Assembly (NCBI RefSeq): GCF_001708935.1
Contig: NZ_MASI01000003.1
Span: forward strand, 285,501-349,500
DNA: 64,000 nt
Direction: 5' to 3'
DNA from: Methyloligella halotolerans
Lineage (GTDB): Bacteria; Pseudomonadota; Alphaproteobacteria; Rhizobiales; Methyloligellaceae
The translations under genes were made by a program, and so were the position numbers. This document shows positions 50,444 through 60,137 of this stretch, in pieces; the first letter of the stretch is position 1, and each line of letters starts with the position of its first letter. Under the pieces are notes generated by a model. The model worked only from the letters and a program-made list of their open reading frames with translations. It searched no databases and was not told where the DNA came from.

Positions 50444-53400
50444 ATGCGCAGCATTGCCGTTCTCGCGATCGCCGTGCTTCTGGCCAGCACGGCGCCGGCC
50501 CATGCCGCCTTCCTGGTCGCGCCGATTATTGCGGCCGTCGGCGCCGTCGGCAGTGCAATCACCGCCGGTGGTATCGTCGGAAGCCTTGCCGGGAGCGCGC
50601 TGGCGTACGGCGCCAGCTATATCGCTGGGCAACTGCTGAAGCCCAAGGAGAAGCCACTACCGAAGATTACGGCTCCAACTGCGACAGGTCCACGCGCACA
50701 GACACGCCCGGCGGCGTCGAGCTTGACATCCGCGCCGATGCGGACGTGCCTCAAAGCCTGATCGTGGGGCGGGCGGTGACCGCCGGCTCCCGGGTCTACG
50801 CCGAGACCTACGGAAAGCGCGGCCCGACCGACAACTCCGACCTGGTCGAGATTATCGCGATTGCCGACCACCCGTGCGAAGGGCTGGTCAAAGTGTTCGT
50901 CGAAGAGGCGGCCGCGACCCTGGAGGGCACGGGCGCGACCCAGACGGTCGCGGGATATGACGACAAGCTGTCGATCCGCTTCCTTGCCGGCAACCAGACC
51001 CAGGCCGATTCCTACACGGTCGACAAGCTGTTCGGCCATTCGCGCCGGCCCTGGACCGACGACATGGTTGGGCGCGGCATCGCTTATGCCCGCGCGCACT
51101 ACGTCTACGACGCGGAGAAGATCTACGGGCCGCTCCCTTGGCGCTTCGTGGTGGACGGCGCGAAGCTCTACGATCCGCGCAAGGATTCCACCGTGGCCGG
51201 CGGCTCCGGCTCCCATCGCTGGAACGACCTTTCGACCCATGAATGGTCGGCCAACCTGGCGGTGATCGCCTACAACATCCTTCGGGGCATCCGGGTGGCG
51301 GATGCGGACGGCATCCCGCGCCACTTCTACGGCATCGAAGGAACGCCGGCATCGGCCCTGCCGCTCGACAACTGGTTCGCCGCCATGAACGAGGCGGATC
51401 TGGAGATCGACGGCGAGCCGCAGTTTCACGGCGGTGCGGAGATCGGCGTCAATGTCGAGCCGCACGAGACGCTGCAATCCCTGCTGCGGGCCTGCGGCGG
51501 CCGCCTGGTCGAGAATGGCGGCGTCTGGAAGATCTATATGGGGCCGCCCGGCCTGCCCGTGGCGTCCATCACCGATGGGGATCTGCGCGCGGACCAGGAG
51601 GATGTCTTCCGGCCCATCCTACCGCTGGAGCAGCGCGTCAACTATCTGACCGCGCAGTTTACCGACAGCCGCACCTGGCTGCCGCGGGTTGCGCCGCCGC
51701 GGCGGGACGAAGCGGCCGAGGCGCGGGACGGGCGGCGTATCTCCGCCGATCTCGACGTGCCGTGGGTGCAGAGCGTGTCTCACGTTCAGCGGCTGCAGAA
51801 GCAGCTGCTGGCGCGGAGCCGCCAGGAGCGCCGCCACACGATCCCGCTCGGGCCGGAGCATTGGGGGCTGGAGCCCGGCGACGTGATCGCCTGGACGAGC
51901 GCGGCGAACGGTTACGACAACAAGCATTTCGAGATCGAGGCGGTCGAGGACGATCATGACTTCAACATCACCGTTTCGGTGATCGAGGTCGATCCGGACG
52001 ATTACGAGTGGGACGCGGAGACCGATTTCGTCGAGGTCCCGGTCATCGTGCCGACCACCGATTTCCCGGCCGCCCAGGAGGTGCCGGACTTCGCCGTCGA
52101 GGGCGCGGTGATCGCGACCGGACCCGGCGGCCGCCGCGCGGCGATCTACGCGACCTGGACGGACCCGGAGAATGCCGACCTCGAAAGCGTGATCATGGAG
52201 GTGCGGCCGTTCGACGAGCCGGATAATATCTGGGAGGTGCGCTCGGACGATCCGCCGTCCCAGGGGCGCATGATCACGGCGGGGATCGAGGCGCTGACCA
52301 CCTATCAGGTGCGCGCCTATTTTTACAGCCGGAATGGCTATGCGGTGGAGAAGACGGGGTGGATCTCCGTTCTTACGCCAGAGGCCGGGATCGATATTGT
52401 TGATCTGAGCGACACGCTCCAGGCGCGCAACAAGCAGCTCGATATCGCCTCCGGCGCCTCGCTGGCGCGTGGCCTGCTGGCGGCCGAAGGGCGCCTTGAT
52501 CAGCTTAGCATCACGCTTTTGGAGATGCTCGGCACCTTGGACGCCCAAGACCAAGCCTATCAGCAGGTGACCGGAGCCGTCATCGACTCCAACCTGATCG
52601 AGGTAAAGGCCGAAGCGATCTCTCGGGCGAAGGCGCTGCAATTGCTGGTCGCGGAGGTCGATGACGACGTGAACGCGCTGGCTCAGGCGTTCACGGCGGT
52701 GTTTGCCCAGAGCGAGCATGGCGACGCGGCCGCGCTGTTCCGCTTGATCGCCCAGGCGACGCCATCCGAGGTGCTGGCGCGCATCGCCCTGGAGGTGAAG
52801 TCGGAATCCTCGGAGTTCGGCGCGAACTCGGCGGGGCTCTATCTCGACGTCTACGAAGAGATCGGCACGGTCGCGCAGATCATCGCCGAGCGCTTCCTGG
52901 TCTCCCAGCCCGATGCGGAAGGCGGCGACCCGAAACCCGCCTTTGGCGTCTCGAATGTGAACGGCACGCCGACCATCACCCTGCTGGCCGAACTCGTCGC
53001 CGACAACTTGATCAAGGCCCGGATGATCGAGGCCTACGCGATCACCTCGGACAAGATCAACGCCCAGGCGGTGACGGCAGACAAAGTCGCCGCCGGCGCG
53101 ATCACCGCCGGGAAACTCGCGGCTCGCGCAGTGAGTGCCGACAAGATCGCGGCGCGGACGATCACGGTCGACGAGATCAAGGTCGGCACGCTTCCGGATC
53201 CGGGCTCCTCCTCCGGAAGCTTCGAAGCCAGAAGCTCGACTTACGAAACCGTTGCATCAGTCACAGTCGACATCGACAGCAGCGTTCGGGGGCTACTGCT
53301 GACCGCACAGACGGTTGGGACTGTGTACTGGAACAATCCGGGCAGCGATCCGGTAGGGCGCGGCCGCGCCCGCGCCAGGCTGGTTGTCGGCGGTACGGGC

Positions 53401-53610
53401 GAGGTCTTCGAGCTGCTGACGGACGGTCAGAGCGACGGATCGTTCGTCACCCTGCCTCTTCTCAGAATGCTGACAGGTGGGCAAATCCCGACAGCTGGCA
53501 GTCGCACGGTGACCCTTCAGGTCTCATGCCCTCCGTCGGGCGGCGCCCCGAACGGAACGTGGCGCTACCAAGGCTCGGGCTATCTCGGCGTGCTGGTCAA
53601 CAGGGCTTAG
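50444..53610 (+). CDS. Tail tip/host attachment protein (GTA gp15-like), frameshifted near the start
   Basis: A tip protein of about 1,055 residues if rejoined. The ATG at 50444 gives a hydrophobic N-terminus (AAFLVAPIIAAVGAVGSAIT, GSALAYGASYIAGQLLKPKE) usual for this family. After KPLPK the frame must shift by one base, near 50660, into DYGSNCDRSTRTDTPGGVEL, DIRADADVPQSLIVGRAVTA, GSRVYAETYG. The main frame (first start GTG 50746) goes on with RFVVDGAKLYDPRKDS, ENGGVWKIYMGPPGLPVASI, coiled repeats (ITSDKINAQAVTADKVAAGA) and a C-terminal receptor-type domain. It binds the host surface. As written it is two pieces. Confidence 0.85.
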
Positions 53611-53624
53611 GGGACGCGTAGCGC

Positions 53625-54611
53625 ATGAGCATTCCAACCCGTTTCGACGATGGCACGATCTCGATCGAAACCGACAGCGCGACGGTGGTCGGCATCGGCA
53701 CGGCCTTTTCGACCGTCGCCCGCAAGAATTCGATGCTGGTCGTGCCGCGCGCCGGCGGCGGATGGGTGCTGGTCGGCTTCGTGGCGTCTGACCCGGAGTC
53801 CGCCGACGAAGAGGATCACCCGCAGGATCTGGAAATCGAGCTTGCGGCGCCCTGGACCGGCGACCCGCTGGAGGATGAAAACTATCAGCTTATTGCTTGG
53901 CGCGCCGGCGCAGACCTTGCGGAGCAGTTTCTCCTGCTTTGGGGGCGCATCTCGGGTAAGGGGCTCTTCTTCGTCACGGACGGCATTCCGACTGCCGATA
54001 TCGGTCGCGACAACGACGTCGCCTTCGTGCCCTATACCCAGCAGCTCTACGCCAAGGTTGCCGGTATCTGGCAGCTCATCAACCGCCCGATTGCGCCCAA
54101 CCAGACCGTGGAGACGGCGGCCGGGCTCGATGACTACGCCGACGAAGATACGGGCTTCACCGTCTTCGTTGAGGACGAGCAGGCCTCCTACATGCTTGCG
54201 ACGTCCGGAGAGTGGATCGGGCCGATCTACATCAGGGGCCAAGCAGCGGCGCTAGCCGAAATCCTCGCAGCGGCAATTCCGAACGAGGGCACCGATGCGG
54301 AAACCTTGGCGCTCGGCCTGGCCGATGGGGACGCCTTGTTCCACACATTCGAGATCGCAGACGACCGGACGCTCGGCTTTCCCACGAACGTGCCGAATGC
54401 GGGCGTGAGCTTTTATGTCGAGATCAAGCAGGATGCGAACGGCGGCCACGCGCTGGCATATGCCGAGGGGTATGAGGGGACGGATGGGCGCCTACCGCTA
54501 ATCGCGGACGAGCCCGCCGCCGAGACCCTGCTGGCGATCTTTGTGCGGTCGATCGACCCGCCGCGCGCCTTCGTGTTCAGAACCGGGAGAAACTTCGGGG
54601 CAGGCTCATGA
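53625..54611 (+). CDS. Tail fibre-type protein
   Basis: A 328-residue protein directly after the tip gene. The first 100 residues resemble tail-fibre attachment domains (RFDDGTISIETDSATVVGIG, TAFSTVARKNSMLVVPRAGG). It then has VFVEDEQASYMLATSGEWIG-type short strands and a variable C-terminal half ending RAFVFRTGRNFGAGS. ATGA overlap with the repeat protein gene. Receptor unknown. Confidence 0.75.
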   Translation: MSIPTRFDDGTISIETDSATVVGIGTAFSTVARKNSMLVVPRAGGGWVLVGFVASDPESADEEDHPQDLEIELAAPWTGDPLEDENYQLIAWRAGADLAEQFLLLWGRISGKGLFFVTDGIPTADIGRDNDVAFVPYTQQLYAKVAGIWQLINRPIAPNQTVETAAGLDDYADEDTGFTVFVEDEQASYMLATSGEWIGPIYIRGQAAALAEILAAAIPNEGTDAETLALGLADGDALFHTFEIADDRTLGFPTNVPNAGVSFYVEIKQDANGGHALAYAEGYEGTDGRLPLIADEPAAETLLAIFVRSIDPPRAFVFRTGRNFGAGS

Positions 54612-55473
54612 TTCCCGGCCTGCCTGGACTGGCCGCATTCGGCGATCTTGTCCAGCCGCTGGCGCGCGCTGCGCTGCAGGCCGAGGCGGATGCGGATGGC
54701 CGCCGCATTGCCCGCACGCCTGGCGCGGCCGGAATCGAGGTGTCAACGGGGCGCGGCGGTTTCGACTCCGGCTTCGACCTTGGCTTTCAGGTGGCCGATA
54801 CGAGCCCATCGCGGCGCATCGCCCGCACGCCCGGCACGGCCGATGTCAGCATCGGGGCCCGCGCCGGGGCCCGCGCTATTCAGGCCGGGTTCGGCAGCGC
54901 GGCGATCGCGATCGACGCCGCCGGTGCGGCCAAGCGTATCCGGTACGGAAGCGGCGCGGCAGCGCTAAGCCTGGATGTCGCCGGCGAGGCGCGGCGCATC
55001 GCCCGCACACCGGGGCAGGTGGCCGATGGAAGCCTGGACGCCGGAGGCGAAGGCCGGAGGATCGGGCGCAGTCCCGCTTCTGTCGATCTGGCCGCAGATA
55101 CGAGCGCTACCGGACAGCGCACGGCGCGGTCACCCGGTGCGGCGCAGGTCTCGTTGACCGCCGAAGCGCAAGCGCACCGCATTCGCACCTCGACGGCTTC
55201 AGCCACCGTTTTGCTGACCGCCGAGGGCATCGCCAAGGTCATTGCCCGTGCGGCGGGCGAAGCGGCTATTGCATTCGCCGCCACGGCCGGCGCCCGCGCA
55301 TCAAGCGGACGGCGGGAACGGCAGCCATGACGCTGGGGGCGACCGGCGTCTCGCGGCGCGTCGCGCGCGTCGACGGTGCCGCCGCCATCGCCATTACCGC
55401 CACCGGCATCGCCGGCAAGGTGGTCGGCGGGTCCGGGTTCAGCTCCGGGTTCGACCCGCTCGCCTTCAAGTAA
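54608..55473 (+). CDS. Tail protein made of 20-residue RRIARTPG repeats (frameshifted)
   Basis: The protein is built from about eleven units of 20 to 22 residues with the pattern RRIARTPG-x-A-x-V-S-L-x-A-x-G; for example RRIARTPGTADVSIGARAGA and RAIQAGFGSAAIAIDAAGAA. An aromatic motif GFDSGFDLGF sits after unit 1 and a matching GFSSGFDPLAFK ends the chain. The first frame stops at 55330, but the repeat goes on in another frame (RIKRTAGTAAMTLGATGVSR) if one G is restored near 55297, giving ARRIKRTAG in register. It is probably a fibre or adaptor with repeated beta-turns. Family not recognised. Confidence 0.75.
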
Positions 55474-55536
55474 CGCCATCAACACGACTGCACCGGCCGT
55501 CCCTCGAGGCGGCTTTTTTTATGGAAGGAACGATCG

Positions 55537-55935
55537 ATGTCCAAGATGTCCGATTATCTCGAAGCGAAGGTGCTCGACCACGTGCTGGGCGTCGCCGCCT
55601 ACACCATGCCGGGCCAGGTTTATCTGGGTCTCTTCACCTCCGATCCCGCCGACGACGACTCGGGCGACGAGGTGGCGGCCGGCAACGGCTATGCCCGGCA
55701 GGCGATCGACTTCAATGCCGCCTCCGGAGACGACCCGACCTTCTCGACCAATGACGGTCAGCTCCTCTTCACCGCCGCCGGCGCAGACTGGGGCACGATC
55801 AGCCATTTCGGCCTTTTCGACGCGTCGAGCGCAGGAAATCTGCTGATCCACGGCGCCTTCGACGAGCCCAAGCTCATCGAGGACGGGGACAGCTTCGACG
55901 TCGGCGACGAGACCATCACGGTCACGGCCGCCTAA
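55537..55935 (+). CDS. Phage tail fibre-associated protein
   Basis: A 132-residue protein: DYLEAKVLDHVLGVAAYTMP, GQVYLGLFTSDPADDDSGDE, NGYARQAIDFNAASGDDPTF, then ISHFGLFDASSAGNLLIHGA. The pattern (helix, YLGLFT, A..GY.RQ..., HFGLFD) is that of a widespread small phage tail protein of unknown detailed role. It starts with GGAAGGAACG upstream of the ATG. Confidence 0.78.
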   Translation: MSKMSDYLEAKVLDHVLGVAAYTMPGQVYLGLFTSDPADDDSGDEVAAGNGYARQAIDFNAASGDDPTFSTNDGQLLFTAAGADWGTISHFGLFDASSAGNLLIHGAFDEPKLIEDGDSFDVGDETITVTAA

Positions 55936-55979
55936 GCCTTCCCAACGCCCCAGACCAGACATCACACCAGGAGCGAGCG

Positions 55980-56726
55980 ATGACCGTTAAGAGCCGCGCC
56001 GATCTGAACTCGGACGCGAATACGCTGCTGCCCGACAATACGACCGGCGATATCAGTCCAGCCGACATCCGAGGGCGGATCGAGGATCTGGCCGACAGCA
56101 GCTTCAATCCATCCGACGATGACGCCTCGGATATCGCGCTGGCGGAAGAGGTGCTGGGGCAGGATAACGCCCAGGCGGCGATTGAGGCGCTGGCGGCTCG
56201 CTTCATCGGTGCCCTCCTGCCGTTCACAGGCGATGAGGAACCCGAGTGGGGGGTCTTCCCCGATGGCGCCGAGTATGATCGCGAGGATTACCCATCCTGG
56301 TGGGAATGGATTCAGACGAGCGGCAATTTGGCCGCCAGTCAGGGGACGAAGACAGCTGGCGAGTACGGCCCGGGCGATGGGTCGACCACCTTCACCGTTC
56401 CCGATCTTGCATCATCGAAGCGCTTTGTCCGCATGGCGGATGGCAGCACTCTTTTGTGTGGCGCGATCCAAGCGGACGGGGCGCCGGATATCACGGGACA
56501 ATTGCAGGAAGGTTCGGACCGTGTCGCCATTAATGGCGGAACCGGCGCGTTCTCAAAAGCGGGGCCTTCTAGTCATGCTGGCGACATCGGCGCTAGCGGC
56601 AGTCGCCAGGAAAACACCAACTTCGCGGCGTCGGCATCGAACGCTAAATACGGCGCCGCCTCGGAGATCCGGCCAATCTCGGTCGCTTACCCGTATGTCA
56701 TCGTTCACGGAGGGCTCGGCGCATGA
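55980..56726 (+). CDS. Tail fibre with collar-like C-terminal domain
   Basis: A 248-residue protein. LPDNTTGDISPADIRGRIED is a capping motif common in phage fibre N-termini. From about residue 80 a tail-collar-type domain follows (FTGDEEPEWGVFPDGAEYDR, GDGSTTFTVPDLASSKRFVR, GDIGASGSRQENTNFAASAS). It ends EIRPISVAYPYVIVHGGLGA, the usual end of collar/receptor-binding domains. ATGA overlap with the next gene. Confidence 0.83.
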   Translation: MTVKSRADLNSDANTLLPDNTTGDISPADIRGRIEDLADSSFNPSDDDASDIALAEEVLGQDNAQAAIEALAARFIGALLPFTGDEEPEWGVFPDGAEYDREDYPSWWEWIQTSGNLAASQGTKTAGEYGPGDGSTTFTVPDLASSKRFVRMADGSTLLCGAIQADGAPDITGQLQEGSDRVAINGGTGAFSKAGPSSHAGDIGASGSRQENTNFAASASNAKYGAASEIRPISVAYPYVIVHGGLGA

Positions 56727-57289
56727 CCCGATACTATCGCTTCAACCCGGAAAGCTATGAATACACCGACGAATACGTCGAATCGGACAAGATCTTTCCG
56801 GCCGACCATGCATCGCTCACACCGGTGGAGCCTCCCGAGTCCGAGGACGGCTTTGCGAGACGGTGGAATGGTGATCAGTGGGAGGTCGTCGAAGATCATC
56901 GCGGGAAGACTGTTTACCTTGTCGCGGCACGCCGTAGCGATGCTGGGGACTTGATCGGCAGCCTTGGCCAGGCCATCGAAATCACGGTGCTAGGCTCGTT
57001 GCCAGACGATGTGACGGAGTTGAAGCCAGGGCCGTATGACCTCTGGGACGCTACCAACTGTGAGTGGGTACCTGATCGACTCGCGATGATAGAAGCTGTG
57101 AAGGGGGAAGCGCAGCGGCGCATTTCCGCAGTGATGCCGCGCTGGATGATCGACAGGGAGATATCTGGAGGAACTGCAGTTCCCAGAGAGGCAAAGGATG
57201 CAGCGGCGGTCATTCGTGAAAGATCGAATGAATTGGAAGCGATGTCGCCCATTCCTCCCGACTTCACCGCCGATATCTACTGGTGCTGA
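56723..57289 (+). CDS. Tail fibre assembly-like protein
   Basis: A 188-residue protein coupled to the fibre gene (ATGA). The first part (YYRFNPESYEYTDEYVESDK, DGFARRWNGDQWEVVEDHRG, KTVYL) is the tail-fibre-assembly pattern with a W-x-W/W-E-V-V-E-D-H-R-G-K motif. The C-terminal helix (RLAMIEAVKGEAQRRISAVM) also fits. It probably acts as a chaperone for the fibre. Its codon use is less GC-rich than the structural genes. Confidence 0.72.
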   Translation: MTRYYRFNPESYEYTDEYVESDKIFPADHASLTPVEPPESEDGFARRWNGDQWEVVEDHRGKTVYLVAARRSDAGDLIGSLGQAIEITVLGSLPDDVTELKPGPYDLWDATNCEWVPDRLAMIEAVKGEAQRRISAVMPRWMIDREISGGTAVPREAKDAAAVIRERSNELEAMSPIPPDFTADIYWC

Positions 57290-57295
57290 TCGCGC

Positions 57296-58200
57296 TCACC
57301 GGTTGCCGTCAGGAGTAGTCCATGCCGTGGTGCCAACCGTGCGCTTGCCGCGCGGCGGATGATAGGGAAAGTCAGGTTCGTATTTTGCCGGGTCTATGTC
57401 CCCGTCCGAGGCTCTCGGCGCGACGATGTGGCTTCGCTCTTCCGATAGGTCACGGCTCAGGAGGAACTCCAAGTCACAGAAATCCACATCGTGAATGCGT
57501 TCGACCATGTAGGGCCGGTCGCTGACTTCTTCGGGCTTTACTGCCTTGGCTAGAAGGGTCACACGGTGAGGCGAGGTCAGTTTCCGAGTAGCGATGACCT
57601 CAAAGCTGAAGAGCCTCATATAGCCCATCAGAGCGGCCAAGGTAGGCACCGAATAGGTCTTGGCGTTGGGGACCATTTCGGTTTCGGAATTGAGAAAGAT
57701 AGCGGCGCGCTCCTCATCGGGATAATAGGGCGTTTCCATAAAGAATAGCCTCCGGCCTTGAGCAGCTTACGGCATTCGGTGAATGCGCTTGCCGGGTTGA
57801 TCATGTGGTAGATCACGCCGGCGCACAGGATGAGGTCGAACTGGCCCCGGCCAAAGTGCGCAACCATATCCTTGAGTTGCAGGTCGGGGTGGTAGTCAAT
57901 CCCGTCGAGCCCGAGAGCGTCCCGCACCACGGCGAATTTCTCGCGCCCGAAAGAATTGGTTGAATGGACCTGCGATGCGCCGAGCGCCCGCATTCCAAAG
58001 CTGGCCAAGCCATCGGAGCACCCGACGTCGAGAACCGTCATCCCGGAAAGATCGATCTCTTTGATCAAGTCCATGAAGCCGTAAAGAGTCGCGTTTTGGG
58101 GTTCACCTGGTTTGAACCTACCGCTCGTGGCGAAGTCCCCCATGTCGATCGAGTGAAACCACCGTTCGTTCGAGAGCCGTCGCTCCAGGTCCGTGCTCAT
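57296..58200 (-). CDS. Class I SAM-dependent methyltransferase on the opposite strand (frameshifted)
   Basis: The ATG at 58200 has GAGGA upstream. The N-terminal frame reads WFHSIDMGDFATSGRFKPGE, then the SAM loop MTVLDVGCSDGLASFGMRAL, then VHSTNSFGREKFAVVRDALG and FDLILCAGVIYHMINPASAF. Near 57752 one C seems missing (GGCTATT for GGCCTATT). The frame then goes on LFFMETPYYPDEERAAIFLN, TLAALMGYMRLFSFEVIATR and ends at 57296. It resembles methyltransferases of glycan or tRNA modification, but the substrate is unknown. It is the only minus-strand gene in the late region, so it is a candidate lysogenic conversion gene. Confidence 0.8.
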
Positions 58201-58287
58201 TGATCCTCGCAACTTCCCGCTTCTGACGCGGCGCAACCTTAGTTAGCAGGCGGCTCAGGGGCAACTTGGAAAACCGGAGTTTTGACC

Positions 58288-58728
58288 ATGCGAGCATTTC
58301 TCGCCGCGCTGGTGCTTTGCCTGGCGCCGGCCGCCTGCACGCCGGCGTACGCGGCCTTCCCGTTCGCCCTGTTCGGCGGGATGGGCCATGGGGCCGGGGG
58401 CATGCCCTGGCTGCAGGCCGCCATGGCCGATATCGGCACCAACCCAACCGGCTGGAGCCGCCAATGGTGCGGCCGCTACATGCGCACGGTGATGCCCAAC
58501 CCGATCGCCTCGGACCGGGCGATCGACTGGCGGCACTACGGCAAGGCGTTGCCGGGCCCGAAGGTGGGGGCCGTGGCGGTCATGCCCCATCACGTGGGCA
58601 TCGTGACGGCGTTCGACGCCTCCAGCGTGACCCTGGTCTCCGGCAATCACTCGGGCCGGCCGGGCGCGCGGACGGTGGGGGTGGGGCGCTATCCGCGCTC
58701 GCGCATCGTCGCCTATCGCTGGCCCTGA
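58288..58728 (+). CDS. CHAP/TIGR02594-like secreted peptidase
   Basis: A 146-residue protein with a signal peptide (ALVLCLAPAACTPAYA; the AAC could also act as a lipobox). The likely active site is Cys in GWSRQWCGRYMRTVMPNP and His in MPHHVGIVTAF, then VTLVSGNHSGRPGARTV, the order seen in CHAP-like peptidoglycan amidases. The ATG at 58288 has GGAG nine bases upstream. It lies between fibre and holin genes and may assist lysis. Confidence 0.72.
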   Translation: MRAFLAALVLCLAPAACTPAYAAFPFALFGGMGHGAGGMPWLQAAMADIGTNPTGWSRQWCGRYMRTVMPNPIASDRAIDWRHYGKALPGPKVGAVAVMPHHVGIVTAFDASSVTLVSGNHSGRPGARTVGVGRYPRSRIVAYRWP

Positions 58729-58796
58729 CGCGCTTGCCCGCATCCGGGGGCGGGGGCCCCTTCGACTGCCAAACCTAGGAAAAGGGGAAGCCGCTT

Positions 58797-59063
58797 ATGT
58801 GGCACATCATCCAGCATCTGATGGAGGAAAGCGTGCAGCACATCATCGCCAAAACGTCGAGCGCACAGGTGGCGACGGCGGCGATCACGGCCGGCGCGAC
58901 CGGCGGCGCCCTGGCCTCTGTGACGCCCGAGATCGTCCTGCCCTGGCTGCAGCTGATCGCCGTGGCCTTCGCAATCCTCTCCGGTATGCTCGGCTCCGCC
59001 GTGGCTGCCCTCAAGCTTTATGAGCTTCGCCGCCGGATGCGCGGCGAAAGCGTGGCCAAGTAG
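58797..59063 (+). CDS. Holin-like protein
   Basis: An 88-residue protein directly before the endolysin. The N-terminal helix is amphipathic (MWHIIQHLMEESVQHIIAKT). One to two TM helices follow (VATAAITAGATGGALASVTP, EIVLPWLQLIAVAFAILSGM, LGSAVAALKL), then a basic tail (RRRMRGESVAK). This size and layout fit a class II holin, which times release or activation of the endolysin. GGAAAAGGGGAAG lies upstream. Confidence 0.75.
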   Translation: MWHIIQHLMEESVQHIIAKTSSAQVATAAITAGATGGALASVTPEIVLPWLQLIAVAFAILSGMLGSAVAALKLYELRRRMRGESVAK

Positions 59064-59134
59064 CGCCTCCGCAGCCGGCTGTGCGGCGCCGCCTGTCCTG
59101 CCCGCACGATCACCCACCAAAATCGGAGATTGAG

Positions 59135-59662
59135 ATGAGCCAACGAGCTGTGGCCGCGCTGGCGGCTGCCGTCAGCATGGGGCTGGTCGTGTTTACCGGC
59201 ACGTATCTGACTGAGCCGTGGGAGGGTAAACGCAACCTCGCCTATTACGACTATCTCGGTCGAACCTGGACCTATGGGTTCGGGGAGACGAGGGGCGTAA
59301 AGAAGGGCGATTACTGCTCGGATGCCGAGTGCAGCCGCATGCTCTACGAGCGCCTGGAGAAGGACTATCACCAGCCGCTCCAGCGCTGCGTCGACAACTT
59401 CGACACCCTGCCGATCGGCCTTCAGGCCTCCATGTTGGATGCCGCCTACAATGTCGGCGTCGGCGCCATCTGCAAATCGACAGCCGCGCGCCGTGCCCGG
59501 GCGAAGGATTATCGCGGCGCCTGCAATGCGCTGACCTGGTTCAACAAGGCAGGCGGCCGGGTGGTGCGGGGCCTGAAGCTACGCCGCGAGTACGGCGACA
59601 CGTATCGCATCGGCGAGCTGGAGATCTGCCTCACCAGCGTCGAGCAGGAAAGCAAGCGATGA
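59135..59662 (+). CDS. GH24 lysozyme endolysin with N-terminal signal anchor (SAR-type)
   Basis: A 175-residue endolysin of the T4/P21 lysozyme type. The catalytic Glu30 and Asp39 lie in WEGKRNLAYYDYLGRTWTYG, with the Thr at 44 or 46, and GFGETRGVKKGDYC follows. Residues 5 to 25 are a weakly hydrophobic Ala/Val/Gly-rich helix (VAALAAAVSMGLVVFTGTYL) typical of signal-anchor-release endolysins, which are exported by Sec and freed when the membrane is depolarised. The C-terminus ends QESKR in a ATGA-type overlap (CGATGA) with the next gene. Confidence 0.88.
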   Translation: MSQRAVAALAAAVSMGLVVFTGTYLTEPWEGKRNLAYYDYLGRTWTYGFGETRGVKKGDYCSDAECSRMLYERLEKDYHQPLQRCVDNFDTLPIGLQASMLDAAYNVGVGAICKSTAARRARAKDYRGACNALTWFNKAGGRVVRGLKLRREYGDTYRIGELEICLTSVEQESKR

Positions 59663-60126
59663 TCGGCAATCTCATCGGCAATCTCTTCGCCTCCCTCTTC
59701 TCCGGCATCTGGACGCTGCTCATGCTGGCGCTGATCGGCGGGTTCGCCGGCGGCGTGATCTATTTCGCCGGCCGGCTCGCCGGCGGGATCAAGGGCGCGG
59801 CTGTAGGCGCCTGCGTCGGCACCGTGCTGACGGTGGGCGTCTATTACTCCGGCGTCGTCGACCAGTTCTCATCGGCCCGCGACAAGGCTGAGATCGCCCG
59901 GCTGGAAGCCGCCAACCGGAAGCTCACCCACGATCTGGCGGCCCTGAACGACGTGCGCGATTTCGAGCAGCGCCAGGCGGCGAAGCGCGAAGCCCAGCTC
60001 GAGGAAGCGAAGGAATCGGCGGCGCATCTGCAAGAGGTGATCGACCGCCACGAGGGGCGGGACGAGGAGGCCTGCCCCATCGCCGTCTTCGAGGACGAGC
60101 TCGAAGCCATCCGGAACCTCAAATAG
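59659..60126 (+). CDS. Inner-membrane spanin-like protein (Rz-like)
   Basis: A 155-residue protein. The N-terminal half is hydrophobic (LLMLALIGGFAGGVIYFAGR, AAVGACVGTVLTVGVYYSG). The C-terminal half is a long periplasmic coiled coil (KAEIARLEAANRKLTHDLAA, LNDVRDFEQRQAAKREAQLE), then DEEACPIAVFEDELEAIRNL. Position after the endolysin, and the coiled coil, suggest the i-spanin. It has more hydrophobic sequence than classical Rz, so the call is tentative. Confidence 0.65.
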   Translation: MIGNLIGNLFASLFSGIWTLLMLALIGGFAGGVIYFAGRLAGGIKGAAVGACVGTVLTVGVYYSGVVDQFSSARDKAEIARLEAANRKLTHDLAALNDVRDFEQRQAAKREAQLEEAKESAAHLQEVIDRHEGRDEEACPIAVFEDELEAIRNLK

Positions 60127-60137
60127 GAGACGAAGCC

